A DNA stretch of 6,447 nt from a bacterium (GTDB lineage: Bacteria; Patescibacteriota; Patescibacteriia; Patescibacteriales; JAKAJF01), in contig JAKAJF010000053.1 in assembly GCA_021813875.1 (NCBI GenBank), forward strand, positions 1 through 6,447, written 5' to 3'. Shown one piece after another: positions 1-5,477 of this stretch; position 1 is the stretch's first letter; each line of letters opens with the position of its first letter. Under the pieces are notes generated by a model. That model worked only from the letters and a program-made list of their open reading frames with translations. It did not search any database and was not told the origin of the DNA. A program made the position numbers and the translations under genes.

Positions 1-203
1 ACCTTGATCGCCACTTCCTCGTCGGCCTCTCTTGACGGGACGGATTGATGGTGCACTTGGATCGACTCTACCGTTTGGTTGAATTCCCTCTGTCCATGCA
101 GGACTTTGATGATGTCGCCGAGCTTTAGGTCATCCTCAAGTTTGATTACTGCCACTTGGACCTTATTGAAATAATGTATGACTTTTCCGATTTCTTTATC
201 CAT
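1..203 (-). CDS. EF-Tu domain-2-like small protein, 3' part outside window
   Basis: The reading frame opens with ATG at 203-201 and stays open for 67 codons to the window edge, so the C-terminus is missing. The visible protein starts MDKEIGKVIHYF and continues with VAVIKL, LKLGDIIKV, FNQTVESIQV and a final EEVAIKV. This alternation of beta strands with an 'LKLGD-I' turn and a 'V-S-Q' strand resembles the beta-barrel domain 2 of translational GTPases (EF-Tu/IF2 type). Stand-alone proteins of about 80 residues with this pattern are annotated as 'translation elongation factor-like' in many uncultured bacteria and some archaea. No GTPase motifs are present, so it would be a barrel only; its role is unknown. 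No Shine-Dalgarno is seen in the AT-only upstream stretch, so initiation may be leaderless. It lies downstream of the purC terminator and is probably a separate transcription unit. Family assignment is by recalled pattern, not by search. Confidence 0.72.
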   Translation of the reverse strand, partial: MDKEIGKVIHYFNKVQVAVIKLEDDLKLGDIIKVLHGQREFNQTVESIQVHHQSVPSREADEEVAIK

Positions 204-215
204 ATTAAAATCATA
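204..215 (-). promoter_or_regulatory. Possible -10 element for the EF-Tu-like gene
   Basis: On the minus strand TATGAT (215-210) is followed by TTTAAT and then the ATG at 203. A start point seven bases after this hexamer would fall on or next to the A of the ATG and give a leaderless mRNA, which fits the lack of a Shine-Dalgarno. No convincing -35 box is found 16-18 bases upstream, and the whole stretch is A/T only, so chance matches are likely. Confidence 0.25.
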
Positions 216-240
216 AATTTTGAAAATTAAAAAAATATTA

Positions 241-278
241 AAAAAAAGAAGGCAGTCCCGAATACTCGGAACTGCCTT
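241..278 (-). terminator. Rho-independent terminator of the purB-purE-orf81-purC operon
   Basis: On the minus strand, 278-271 (AAGGCAGT) pairs perfectly with 256-249 (ACTGCCTT). The stem continues inward through TCCGA/TCGGG-type pairs with a G-U, leaving a very small loop. It is followed by C and seven Ts (247-241), then more T-rich sequence. It starts only a few bases after the purC stop codon. On the plus strand only a short T run follows, so it is mainly a leftward terminator. Confidence 0.93.
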
Positions 279-283
279 TTAAG

Positions 284-1312
284 TCAAAGCAGATATCTCT
301 CCTGGTAGTCCTCGAGGGACATACCTGTGAGCATCTTAAAGATCATTAGATATCTTTCCGTGGTCAGGAGGATGATATCCTCCGGAACCTCGAGGCCGTG
401 GACGAAGGCGATATGCTCTTCGTCCTTGGGATCGAGATTATTGAGGCCGATGACCCTTTCGCCCTTCTTGTGTCCCTTTTTGTCTTTCTTGTAGAAGAAG
501 GGGGTTACTACGGTGGCGCCCCAGTCGCGGACCGGCTGCTTGTCGAAGAAGACGGGGTCCCGGCCTTCAGCCATGGCCTTTTTCCAGTCTTCGACGGTCG
601 TGAACCGCGAGGAATCAGGGGTTATGACTTCGTCCGCTATTACATCCAGGCCCTCAAATTTCGTATCGAGAATGAGGATGCCTCGGGCCTTGGCGTGAGC
701 GTAGGCGAGCGTATAAGCGGAGAGGAACATCTCGTTAGCTCTCTTGCCTCTTTCGCCCATAGCCGCGAAATAATCTTCGGCATCCTTGTTGATGTCGTGG
801 CCTTCTTTGGCTTTTGTAGAGGGCGTGAAGATGGGCCTGGTAAGCCGGCTCCATTTCGGAAGTCCGAGTGGCAGGCTTTGGCCGCCCGCCTTTCCGGTCT
901 CCAAATATTTATTATAAATGGACCCGCCGATGTGGGCGCGATAAATCATCTCCCACTCCGGAATTTCCGCTTGGCGCGCTACCAGGCATCTTCTCGGGTC
1001 GATGTCCGGGTAGGCCTCCCGCAGTTTAAGGACATAGTTCTTGTGGGGATCATCTCCCAGACTGACCAGATGGTTCGGGAAGTTTTTGAGTACGCTCGTC
1101 AGCCAGAAGTGGGTGAGAGCGGTCAAGACTTCGCCCTTCTTGGGGACGATGGCTGCGAGGACGAAGTCGAAGATCGATATCCGGTCGCTTGCTACCAGAA
1201 GCAAGAGTTTGGATATGATATAACTGTCCCTGACCTTACCCTGATGAATGAGAAATTTCATCAGTGAGGTCATTAAGGCGAGGTCACGTATTTTTGGAGG
1301 TATCTTTGCCAA
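284..1312 (-). CDS. purC: SAICAR synthetase (phosphoribosylaminoimidazole-succinocarboxamide synthase)
   Basis: Joins CAIR and L-aspartate using ATP to make SAICAR, in the cytosol, on the de novo purine route. Family motifs appear in order in the 342-residue protein: GKVRDSY (25-31, nucleotide-binding loop), ASDRISIFD (41-49), a Y-R-x-H-I-G-G-S segment (124-131), FTPSTKAKEGHD (162-173), ILDTKFEG (214-221), DEVITPDSSRF (227-237, substrate loop) and DKQPVRDW (257-264). The length matches the longer PurC type (roughly 300-345 residues, as in yeast Ade1) rather than the roughly 240-residue E. coli type. The start is TTG at 1312-1310, with AAAGGAG eight bases upstream. The in-frame ATGs at codons 14 and 18 lack a Shine-Dalgarno, so TTG is preferred. 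The Shine-Dalgarno touches the stop codon of orf81 (13-base gap), suggesting translational coupling. It is the last gene of the operon and is followed at once by a strong terminator. Confidence 0.96.
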   Translation of the reverse strand: MAKIPPKIRDLALMTSLMKFLIHQGKVRDSYIISKLLLLVASDRISIFDFVLAAIVPKKGEVLTALTHFWLTSVLKNFPNHLVSLGDDPHKNYVLKLREAYPDIDPRRCLVARQAEIPEWEMIYRAHIGGSIYNKYLETGKAGGQSLPLGLPKWSRLTRPIFTPSTKAKEGHDINKDAEDYFAAMGERGKRANEMFLSAYTLAYAHAKARGILILDTKFEGLDVIADEVITPDSSRFTTVEDWKKAMAEGRDPVFFDKQPVRDWGATVVTPFFYKKDKKGHKKGERVIGLNNLDPKDEEHIAFVHGLEVPEDIILLTTERYLMIFKMLTGMSLEDYQERYLL

Positions 1313-1325
1313 TTCGTTCTCTCCT

Positions 1326-1571
1326 TTACTCGGCCGTCGGCCGCGGTTCGGGTTTGTTGCAGCGAGGCATCTTCCTTGCCCGGAGGGGCCGCCCTATTTT
1401 CATGGGTTCGCGTTTCAGGCTTCTGGTGTAAGGGGTGACGTGCTTCCTTAAGGCTTCCTGCTCAAGCTGAGGCAGGAGGATGAATAGGAGCAGGTTGAAG
1501 TTGCCGGTCATGAGAAGCCATAAATGGACTCTTCCCATCGTTTCCGCTGTTATCTTGCTATTATCCGTCAT
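1326..1571 (-). CDS. Small unknown protein (orf81) inside the pur operon
   Basis: An 81-residue reading frame with ATG at 1571-1569, preceded by AAAGGAA at normal spacing. It lies 13 bases after the purE stop and 13 bases before the purC start, so it fills the gap exactly as an operon gene would. The product is not recognised. Residues about 15-36 (VHLWLLMTGNFNLLLFILLP) are strongly hydrophobic and could be one membrane segment or an amphipathic helix. A short acidic stretch follows (QLEQEA), then a strongly basic, Pro/Arg-rich tail (about 42-81: KREPMK, RPLRARK, PRPTAE). It is not PurS, which has a similar length but a different VxVxLKPG-type pattern. The neighbourhood suggests a link with purine enzymes, but no function is claimed. 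The compact fit, Shine-Dalgarno and absence of a competing frame support it as real; the unfamiliar sequence lowers certainty. Confidence 0.6.
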   Translation of the reverse strand: MTDNSKITAETMGRVHLWLLMTGNFNLLLFILLPQLEQEALRKHVTPYTRSLKREPMKIGRPLRARKMPRCNKPEPRPTAE

Positions 1572-1584
1572 AAAGTTCCTTTCA

Positions 1585-2157
1585 TCATTGCCGGATCAAG
1601 GCTCCGGGTTCGGTATTCTCGATGAACTTCGGCGAGACGCCGTATATTTCGGCGAGCGCCTCGTTCAGGGTCCTTGTGACCGCGAGTCTTCCTTCTTTAA
1701 GGGTGATTTTAGGCAGTTCCTCTTCGACCGCGAACATGCAGGCATTGAGGAAGCCGCTTGAACCGTTGTAGGGCCCGAAGACGACCTGGGTGCCAGGAAC
1801 TTCGGAAATCGAGAGCATGGCGGCGGTGTTATGCATGACCTTGTCTCCGTCCAGGAAAGCGACGCCGATGACGACGATCCGCTGGTCTTTGAGCGTATAG
1901 CGCAGGAACGCGTCCGCGGTGCCGGTCAGGTGGTTGGCCCAGCCGGCGCCGGCGATGATGGCGTCCACGTCGCCCCGCTCGGAAAGGACCTGGAGGAACC
2001 GGAGGACGTCTCCGGTGTTGCGGTGGATGCTGGCCGTATAGACGCCCAATACTTCCGCTACGCCTTCAAGCTCTTTCTGGCGAAGATAGTTGAGCCCGTG
2101 TTCGCACTGGGGCAAGTCGGAATCGGAACCGATTAAAACGGCTATTTTTCTTTTCAT
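1585..2157 (-). CDS. purE: PurE, 5-(carboxyamino)imidazole ribonucleotide mutase / AIR carboxylase (divergent)
   Basis: Supplies CAIR for PurC, either by rearranging N5-CAIR (class I, needs PurK) or by direct carboxylation of AIR (class II). The sequence alone does not decide, and no purK is in the window. Family landmarks: VLIGSDSDLP near the N-terminus (phosphate/ribose-binding loop), SIHRNT around residues 43-48, where most PurE proteins have SAHRTP (the catalytic His is kept), and IIAGAGWANHLTGT around 68-81 in place of the usual IAGAGGAAHLPGM. At 190 residues it is somewhat longer than the usual 160-170, with an extra C-terminal tail ending near GALIRQ. Two starts are possible: ATG at 2157 (one-base TGATG overlap with the purB stop) or GTG at 2160 (four-base overlap). 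ATG is chosen because GGAGG lies four bases upstream, against one base for GTG. The overlap implies translational coupling to purB. Confidence 0.9.
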   Translation of the reverse strand: MKRKIAVLIGSDSDLPQCEHGLNYLRQKELEGVAEVLGVYTASIHRNTGDVLRFLQVLSERGDVDAIIAGAGWANHLTGTADAFLRYTLKDQRIVVIGVAFLDGDKVMHNTAAMLSISEVPGTQVVFGPYNGSSGFLNACMFAVEEELPKITLKEGRLAVTRTLNEALAEIYGVSPKFIENTEPGALIRQ

Positions 2158-3464
2158 CACGCCTCCTCTCCTAAGACTCTCTCATAAACATGATCCAGAA
2201 ATTTGACGGTCTTGTTGTAGTCAAAGACTCCCTCGAGCCCCTTCTTCAAACTTTCGGGGACTTCACTGCTGAAAAGAAGAAGGTCGAGGTAGGGCGTATC
2301 CTCCTCGATGGCCTTGAAGGCCAATCCTTGCGCCGTCCTGTAGGCGGTCTCTGGGTCAAGCCCCTCGCTCATCAAGAGCTCCTTGACTTCGGGCGAGAAG
2401 GTGATGCCCCGGGTGAGCTTGAGGTTCTTCTCAATCTGTTTTTCGTTGACGACTATCCCCGAGATAACCTTGGTCAGGCGTTTCAGCATGAAGTGCGTCA
2501 GCTGGAAAGCGTCAGCGACCGCCACTCTCTCCACGGAGGAGTGGGAAATGTCGCGCTCTTGCCAGGTGGGGACATGGATGGAGATGGCCAGGGCGTAGCA
2601 TTTGATCAAGGTGGCCAGGCCGCAGAGGTTCTCGGTGAGGATGGTGTTCTTCTTGTGAGGCATCACGGAAGAGCCCTTCTGTTTTTTGCCGAAGGGCTCC
2701 TGGAGCTCGCGGATTTCGGTCTGCCCCGAGAGCCGGATGTTTATGGCCATGTTCTCAAGCACGCCCGCGAGGGCTTCGAGGGCGTTCATGACCTTGAGGT
2801 GCCGGTCGCGGAGGATGATCTGGAAGGAGATGGGCGCGGGCTTTAACTTTAAAAAGTGGAGCGCTTGTTTTTCCAGCTCTGGGGAAAGCCCGCCGGCGTA
2901 GGTGCCGACGGCGCCCGAGAGCTTGGAGTAAGTCATGCCTTCCCGAGCCTCCTCGAGACTTCTTGTCTGGCGGACGAGCGAGTCGTACCAGAAGAGAAAG
3001 GTCAGGCCGAGGGTGGTCGGCTCGGCGTGCTGGCCATGCGTCCGTCCGATCTTTAAGAGATGCTTGTACTCAAGCGCCTTCTCCTTGAGGGCGGCAGCCA
3101 GGATTTTTATCTCCTCGATGATTGTGTCAATGGCCTCGATAATAATCAGTGCCGTAGCCGGTTCCTCGGTGTCGTAGCTCGTCATGCCTCCGGCATGGAA
3201 ATATTTCTTCAGCTCGGGATCTAGATAGGATTGGACCGTGCCGACGAAGGCCAGAAGATCGTGGCCGATTTCTTTGTCGAGCCTCTCGATCTCCTCGACG
3301 GTGAATTTGGCCTGGCTCAGTATCCTCTGGTAAATGCTCATTTCAAGTTTACCCAAGTGGGTCCGGGCGAGCAGGACAGCTAACTCGGTATCGAGCCACC
3401 TCTGGAATTTTTTCTCCTCCGAAAAAGTTTTAGTCATTTCAGGCGTCGAATATCTCTTAAGCAT
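2157..3464 (-). CDS. purB: Adenylosuccinate lyase
   Basis: Cleaves fumarate from SAICAR to give AICAR, and from adenylosuccinate to give AMP; cytosolic homotetramer of the fumarase/aspartase superfamily. The 435 residues match the family size (about 430 in B. subtilis). Visible landmarks: EIGHDLLAF (65-73) with the conserved active-site His68, GGMTSYDTEEPAT (92-104) in the first conserved region, GRTHGQHAEPTT (140-151) with the second conserved His, and the flexible signature loop GSSVMPHKKNT (264-274) carrying the catalytic Ser. The usual final Pro of that loop (KxNP) is Thr here, and the usual TRHD is IGHD, both mild departures. The start is ATG at 3464, with AAAGGA seven bases upstream. 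First gene of the operon, preceded by its own promoter and a structured leader also found upstream of purH. Its stop overlaps the purE start. Confidence 0.96.
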   Translation of the reverse strand: MLKRYSTPEMTKTFSEEKKFQRWLDTELAVLLARTHLGKLEMSIYQRILSQAKFTVEEIERLDKEIGHDLLAFVGTVQSYLDPELKKYFHAGGMTSYDTEEPATALIIIEAIDTIIEEIKILAAALKEKALEYKHLLKIGRTHGQHAEPTTLGLTFLFWYDSLVRQTRSLEEAREGMTYSKLSGAVGTYAGGLSPELEKQALHFLKLKPAPISFQIILRDRHLKVMNALEALAGVLENMAINIRLSGQTEIRELQEPFGKKQKGSSVMPHKKNTILTENLCGLATLIKCYALAISIHVPTWQERDISHSSVERVAVADAFQLTHFMLKRLTKVISGIVVNEKQIEKNLKLTRGITFSPEVKELLMSEGLDPETAYRTAQGLAFKAIEEDTPYLDLLLFSSEVPESLKKGLEGVFDYNKTVKFLDHVYERVLGEEA

Positions 3465-3484
3465 TTTCTCTTCCTTTCGGTTGG

Positions 3485-3499
3485 TCCGGATTTTCCGGA
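3485..3499 (-). repeat. Short inverted repeat just upstream of the purB ribosome binding site
   Basis: TCCGGA-AAA-TCCGGA on the minus strand: two copies of a palindromic hexamer separated by three bases. It can form a six-pair, GC-rich hairpin in the mRNA, about eight bases upstream of the purB Shine-Dalgarno. It could be an operator half-site pair or an mRNA hairpin. The purH leader has no copy, so it is not part of the shared element. Confidence 0.45.
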
Positions 3500-3520
3500 A
3501 TGTGGTATTTATTTGTAAAA

Positions 3521-3559
3521 AGCAAAAAGCTAACCCCTCAGGTCAGCTCCTCCTTTGAT
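3521..3559 (-). promoter_or_regulatory. Structured 5' leader (copy 1) of the purB operon, attenuator-like
   Basis: The predicted transcript begins near 3559 with ATCAAAGGAGGAGCTGACC (3559-3541), identical over 19 bases to the purH leader. Bases 3548-3541 (AGCTGACC) pair with 3535-3528 (GGTTAGCT) in an eight-pair stem with one G-U and a five-base loop. TTTTTGCTTTTT follows, so it has the form of an intrinsic terminator within about 40 bases of the start site. The AAAGGAGG just before the stem is a perfect Shine-Dalgarno, but no AUG follows; the nearest frame would be CTG-ACC-TGA, a stop after two codons. About 55 further bases lead to the true purB ribosome binding site. Seen directly: the repeat, the stem and the T tract. 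Inferred: attenuation of pur expression. It does not resemble the purine, PRPP or other riboswitches I know. Confidence 0.7.
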
Positions 3560-3566
3560 GCTCTTT

Positions 3567-3595
3567 AAAATACAATAAATTGAAGAAAAAATCAA
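3567..3595 (-). promoter_or_regulatory. Sigma70-type promoter of the purB operon
   Basis: On the minus strand TTGATT (3595-3590), a 17-base AT-rich spacer, then TATTTT (3572-3567). The predicted start is about 3559-3560, exactly where the leader core shared with purH begins. The purH promoter has the same -35 hexamer and spacer length, which supports both calls. Confidence 0.72.
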
Positions 3596-3619
3596 GGACC
3601 TCTAAAAACAAAAAACAAA

Positions 3620-3647
3620 TAAAAAAGACTTCTTAAAAAAGAAGCCT
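3620..3647 (-). terminator. Rho-independent terminator of purH
   Basis: On the minus strand AGGCTTCTT (3647-3639) pairs with AAGAAGTCT (3634-3626), nine pairs with one G-U, around a four-T loop. Five Ts (3625-3621) and further T-rich sequence follow. It begins seven bases after the purH stop codon and lies just upstream of the purB promoter, so it insulates the two pur units. Confidence 0.88.
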
Positions 3648-3653
3648 GTTTGG

Positions 3654-5327
3654 TTAATGGCCGAAAAAGCCGCGGCCGACGGAGTCGGGTATGAGGTAGA
3701 GCTTTACCCTGTTTTTCCGGCAGAAAGCTTTTACCTCTTTGTCCCTGACCGAGCCGCTCGTTCCGAAGATGGCCCGGATGCCCGCCTTGGCGAGAACTTC
3801 CGGACCGTCTGTTTCCGGGAAGAAGCTGTCGCTCGCTGCGACCGCTCCTCGGAGGTTGTGGCCGGCCGTTCTGGCCCTTTCGATGGCCAGGTTGGCGCCG
3901 TGCACCCTGGCCTGCTGGCCGACGCCGTTGCCGATAAGGTGATAAGTGACCGCATCCACCCTGCTCCCGTAGTGATGGATCTTGGCGAGGGTGATGGTGT
4001 TCGAATTCGAGGTGTCGCAGACCGCTTTGGCGAGAAGCATGGCCATCTCCTGGTGAGACGTGGCCTGGCGGCCGACCTTTTCGAGCCGCGGGTCAGAGAG
4101 CAGGGGGACAAAGGTATAGTTCGGCTGGACCAGGAAGCCGCCCCTCACATAACGGAACCGGCTCCTCCTGTCAAGCGACTCTACTGCCTTTTCTGTCAGC
4201 GATGTCAATAGCGTCGGATTGAAAAGGATCCGGCATTTGTCACCTTTGCGCTCGAGCATCTCGACCGCCTCCTCGGTGATCGAGGGGACGATGAGGCCGT
4301 CGAGCAGGCGCCTTTTGCCTTTGGGCATCTTATGGGTCAGGAGGAGCTCGGCGTCCTCGGCTTCGAAATGGAAGTTACAGATGACCAAACCGCCGAAGAT
4401 CGCCAACGGGTCGCCTTCGACCATCTTCTTGATGGATTCCTTCCTTCTCCAGCTCACAGCCGCGCCGCAGGCATTGCCGTGCTTGGCGACTACGGCTATC
4501 TTCCAGGTGCCCCGCGAATCGGCCAGGGTCATGGCGGCGTTGATGTGGGTAAGCGTCTGGAGGAGCCGGTCGAGGTCACAGAGGTTGTTGTAGCTCGGGG
4601 CCGTGCCCGCGACCAGTTGGAACTTATCGAGGGCGAGCGGGTCGTCCGTGTTTCTTGAGTAAAGGTAAGCCGGCTTTTGGTAGCCATTCTCGCCATACTT
4701 GCATTCGAGCTTTTTGGTTCCTCCGAGAACGACGTACCGGTCGCCGCCATGAAACATGGCCGAAAGGCCGCGGTAGAGAGAGACGGTGTAGTCGGCCTTG
4801 GCCGCCAGCATGCGTAGGAACTCTTCCCGGTCGGGCTCTCCATCCTCGAGCCAAGCGATGACTTTTGTCCGGTCGGCCGGATCGCAGATGACGATCCTTC
4901 TCGCCTTGGCGGCCGCGCTTAGCATAGTCGGTCCGCCGATGTCGGTCTTTTCGATGACCGACTCTTCCGTCGCCTCCGCCCTGGCTATTTCATCTTCGAG
5001 CGGATACATATCCACGCAGACCAGGTCGATGAAGGGAAGAAGCAGCTCCGCCATCTCCTTTTCGTCTTCCGGGACTCCGTGCCTAGCCAGGAGGCCGGCG
5101 TGCACTTCGCGGGAAAGGGTGACGACTCGATGTCCGAGGATGGCGCCGCCGCCGACCAGTTCGGCCACATCGGTAACCGGCAGACCTGCTTCCGTAAGCG
5201 CCTTGGCCGTGCCTCCGGAAGAGACCAGGGTCCAGCCGAGCCCGACCAGTTCTGTCGCGAAATCAGTGATGCCCCTTTTGTTATAAACCGACAGCAAAGC
5301 CACTTTTCCTTCTATTCTTTTTCTCAA
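3654..5327 (-). CDS. purH: Bifunctional AICAR transformylase / IMP cyclohydrolase (divergent PurH)
   Basis: Carries out the last two steps to IMP: formylation of AICAR with 10-formyl-THF, then ring closure. Length is 557 residues (family about 510-590). The N-terminal MGS-like cyclohydrolase domain covers about 1-200: VALLSVYNKRGI (8-20), SSGGTAKAL (36-44), an RVVTLSREVHAGLLAR segment (67-82), DMYP (106-109), KTDIGGPT (127-134) and AAAKAR (138-143). The C-terminal transformylase domain shows YGENGYQ (211-217), SYNNLCDLD (255-263), the catalytic pair Lys282-His283 in AKHGNACGAA, GDPLAIFGG (315-323), SNSNTI (450-455), AASDSFFP (497-504) and a terminal His. Aligned with human ATIC, Tyr104, Asp125 and Lys137 are kept (Tyr108, Asp129, Lys141), but Lys66 of the KTLHP motif is Val69, and His-Pro there are Ser-Arg. 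NPHQ is NGYQ. The start is TTG at 5327 with AAGGAGG five bases upstream. Single-gene unit with its own promoter, leader and terminator. Confidence 0.94.
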   Translation of the reverse strand: MRKRIEGKVALLSVYNKRGITDFATELVGLGWTLVSSGGTAKALTEAGLPVTDVAELVGGGAILGHRVVTLSREVHAGLLARHGVPEDEKEMAELLLPFIDLVCVDMYPLEDEIARAEATEESVIEKTDIGGPTMLSAAAKARRIVICDPADRTKVIAWLEDGEPDREEFLRMLAAKADYTVSLYRGLSAMFHGGDRYVVLGGTKKLECKYGENGYQKPAYLYSRNTDDPLALDKFQLVAGTAPSYNNLCDLDRLLQTLTHINAAMTLADSRGTWKIAVVAKHGNACGAAVSWRRKESIKKMVEGDPLAIFGGLVICNFHFEAEDAELLLTHKMPKGKRRLLDGLIVPSITEEAVEMLERKGDKCRILFNPTLLTSLTEKAVESLDRRSRFRYVRGGFLVQPNYTFVPLLSDPRLEKVGRQATSHQEMAMLLAKAVCDTSNSNTITLAKIHHYGSRVDAVTYHLIGNGVGQQARVHGANLAIERARTAGHNLRGAVAASDSFFPETDGPEVLAKAGIRAIFGTSGSVRDKEVKAFCRKNRVKLYLIPDSVGRGFFGH

Positions 5328-5351
5328 GGTTTCCTCCTTATGGGTTAAAGG

Positions 5352-5366
5352 TTAAACTTCAGCCAT
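5352..5366 (-). other. Possible four-codon mini-ORF in the purH leader
   Basis: AAAGGAGG (5376-5369) is followed after two bases by ATG-GCT-GAA-GTT-TAA (Met-Ala-Glu-Val-stop), ending about a dozen bases before the real purH Shine-Dalgarno. It could recruit ribosomes upstream of purH, as in leader-peptide control. The spacing to ATG is shorter than optimal and the purB leader has no equivalent, so it may be chance. Confidence 0.2.
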
Positions 5367-5393
5367 TACCTCCTTTCTTCTTTATTTTATATT

Positions 5394-5440
5394 AAGAGCA
5401 AAAGAGCCAACCCCCCCTTGGGGTCAGCTCCTCCTTTGAT
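5394..5440 (-). promoter_or_regulatory. Structured 5' leader (copy 2) of purH, attenuator-like
   Basis: The predicted transcript starts at about 5440 with the same 19-base core as the purB leader (5440-5422). Bases 5430-5420 (GAGCTGACCCC) pair with 5414-5404 (GGGGTTGGCTC), eleven pairs with two G-U, around a five-base loop. TTTTGCTCTT follows, closely matching the purB tract. The left arm is identical in both copies, while the right arm differs only in ways that keep pairing through wobble. In this copy AAAGGAG (5437-5431) can also pair with CTCTTTT (5406-5400) with one G-U, giving an alternative fold that hides the Shine-Dalgarno-like sequence and breaks the hairpin base. The pairing is seen in sequence; a regulatory switch is inference. 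A further 75 or so bases separate it from the purH ribosome binding site. Confidence 0.72.
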
Positions 5441-5446
5441 AAAAGA

Positions 5447-5475
5447 ATCTTAATCTAAAATTAGAGAAAAATCAA
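5447..5475 (-). promoter_or_regulatory. Sigma70-type promoter of purH
   Basis: On the minus strand TTGATT (5475-5470), a 17-base spacer, then TAAGAT (5452-5447). The predicted start is about 5440, the first base of the shared leader core. The -35 hexamer, its preceding C and the following T run match the purB promoter. It begins directly after the T tract of the upstream gene's terminator. Confidence 0.75.
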
Positions 5476-5477
5476 GA

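Noticed and set aside
398..1267. Long open frame on the plus strand (289 codons)
   Set aside because: It is antisense to purC, whose motifs are unambiguous. The frame has no recognisable domain or ribosome binding site and arises from the codon bias of purC on the other strand.
3485..3499. Classical PurR operator or B. subtilis PurBox
   Set aside because: The sequence does not match ACGCAAACGTTTNCNT or the paired CCGAACAT-type PurBoxes; kept only as an unassigned inverted repeat.
4798..5286. Plus-strand open frame with Ser/Arg-rich translation
   Set aside because: Antisense shadow of purH; low-complexity composition and no initiation signals. Other overlapping frames inside purH and purB (both strands) were rejected for the same reason.
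5411..5423. Run of seven Gs (minus strand) as a possible assembly or sequencing error
   Set aside because: It lies in a non-coding leader, so no frame can test it. Pairing in the hairpin is satisfied with four of the Gs, so a one-base error would not change the conclusion.
5394..5440. Known guanine/adenine riboswitch or T-box
   Set aside because: No three-way junction with the conserved purine-aptamer loops and no T-box sequence; the element is one short hairpin only about 47 bases long.
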